Shown: piece after piece, positions 5,285 to 5,509 of the stretch
How positions within the stretch are numbered: position 1 is the stretch's first letter
Layout of the letters: every line of letters starts with the position of its first letter
From: an uncultured beta proteobacterium
Lineage (GTDB): Bacteria; Pseudomonadota; Gammaproteobacteria; Burkholderiales; Burkholderiaceae
Assembly: GCA_903930665.1 (NCBI GenBank)
Contig: CAIYZI010000150.1
Span: 1-5,509 of the forward strand
DNA: 5,509 bases
Reading direction: 5' to 3'
The notes under the pieces: generated by a model
What the model was told of the DNA's origin: nothing
Databases searched by the model: none
Seen by the model: only the letters and a program-made list of their open reading frames with translations
Position numbers and translations under genes: made by a program

Positions 5285-5509
5285 TAGCCGGGCTACACAA
5301 AAAGCACACCATCCGCATACTAGCTAAATCACGGAACACCAATATTTGACTAACTGCTTCACACTACTTAACTGCCGCTCACCCCAAAAAACTAAATTGG
5401 TCACTGGATCATTAAAAAAGATAGTCGGGGTTCAACCTAGAACTAAGTCACTATGGAACCAACTTCTGCGTATTGCCATAAGAAAAAAATAAAGCACTAA
5501 AACGCCGAC
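5285..5509. other. 225-bp terminal non-coding stretch
   Basis: No gene on either strand is supported here, and no tRNA, CRISPR or rho-independent terminator could be recognised. It contains the 11-base symmetric TAGCCGGGCTA (5284-5294), whose one-base centre makes it a poor hairpin. It also holds interleaved GGTTC/GAAC/GAACC copies (5429-5460) and an A-rich end (5480-5495) that loosely resembles 146-163. It may continue the element or be the start of the right flank. Confidence 0.4.

Larger units (their letters stand above)
121..5509. mobile_element. Small integrated replicating element (satellite-like or cryptic integrative element), boundaries not determined
   Basis: After moaC, all recognisable genes are of mobile-element type and lie on one strand: tyrosine integrase, unknown protein, AlpA-type regulator, small acidic protein, primase-polymerase/DUF3987 replication protein, and HGGxSTG-type protein. 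The order integrase first, AlpA next, then a large primase-helicase resembles P4-like satellites and other integrated islands. No relaxase, coupling protein, capsid, terminase or portal gene is visible, so autonomous conjugation or packaging is not supported by this window. The left boundary must lie near the moaC end (about 100-200). No convincing attL/attR direct repeat was found and no host gene appears on the right, so the element may run past base 5509. Coordinates given are the limits of what can be seen, not measured ends. Confidence 0.75.

Noticed and set aside
5284..5294. TAGCCGGGCTA as a terminator after the HGGxSTG gene
   Set aside because: The symmetric arms leave a one-base loop, so the usable stem is about 3 bp, and no T run follows.
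5424..5460. GGGGTTCAACC segment resembling a tRNA or tmRNA T-arm
   Set aside because: No matching acceptor stem, anticodon arm or CCA end can be built around it.
146..5495. A-rich near-match between 146-163 (AAGAGAAAAATAAAAAGC) and 5480-5495 (AAGAAAAAAATAAAGC) as attL/attR
   Set aside because: Both are low-complexity A runs that differ in length, and an att core should be an exact repeat. The flanks do not match.

Overview
The window reads as the left part, or possibly the whole, of a small integrated mobile element next to a chromosomal moaC gene. All recognisable genes are on the + strand. The moaC tail, the moderate GC content and the AT-rich intergenic regions suggest a proteobacterium. 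A freshwater betaproteobacterium of the Polynucleobacter/Burkholderiales kind is my guess, but nothing here proves the genus.

Layout. Positions 1-120 are the last 39 codons of moaC (molybdenum cofactor synthesis), the only clear host gene. A tyrosine integrase (201-1184, GTG start) follows and reads inward, as integrases next to an attachment site often do. Its ribosome binding site lies in a possible hairpin. A 190-residue protein of unknown function comes next (1258-1830, GTG start). The 180-bp gap at 1831-2010 is crowded with repeats: two 16-bp repeats one 32-bp period apart, a tandem ACTGATTAA pair, a perfect 12-bp palindrome and AT-rich repeats. It looks like a control region for the genes downstream.

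The core is a translationally coupled three-gene cluster: an AlpA-type DNA-binding protein (2011-2220), a 63-residue acidic protein of unknown function (2217-2408), and a 787-residue replication protein (2405-4768). The two junctions are both 4-base ATGA overlaps. The large protein joins an archaeo-eukaryotic type primase-polymerase domain, a PriCT-2-like linker, a DUF3987 helicase-like ATPase and a C-terminal winged-helix-like end. Its stop codon directly abuts a 103-bp structure with 13-bp perfect inverted arms, inner G/C-rich partial arms and a very AT-rich centre (4769-4871). That structure is the best candidate for the element's replication origin.

A small zinc-finger-like HGGxSTG-type protein (4955-5284) follows, then 225 bp with no gene I can support.

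How the parts could work together (inference): the integrase inserts and excises the element near moaC. AlpA controls excision or transcription from the repeat-rich region. The primase-helicase replicates the excised form from the adjacent inverted-repeat origin. I see no relaxase, capsid, packaging, toxin-antitoxin or recognisable defence gene, so the visible part is a minimal integrate-and-replicate module, like a phage satellite or cryptic integrative element. The right boundary and attachment sites could not be fixed from this window.
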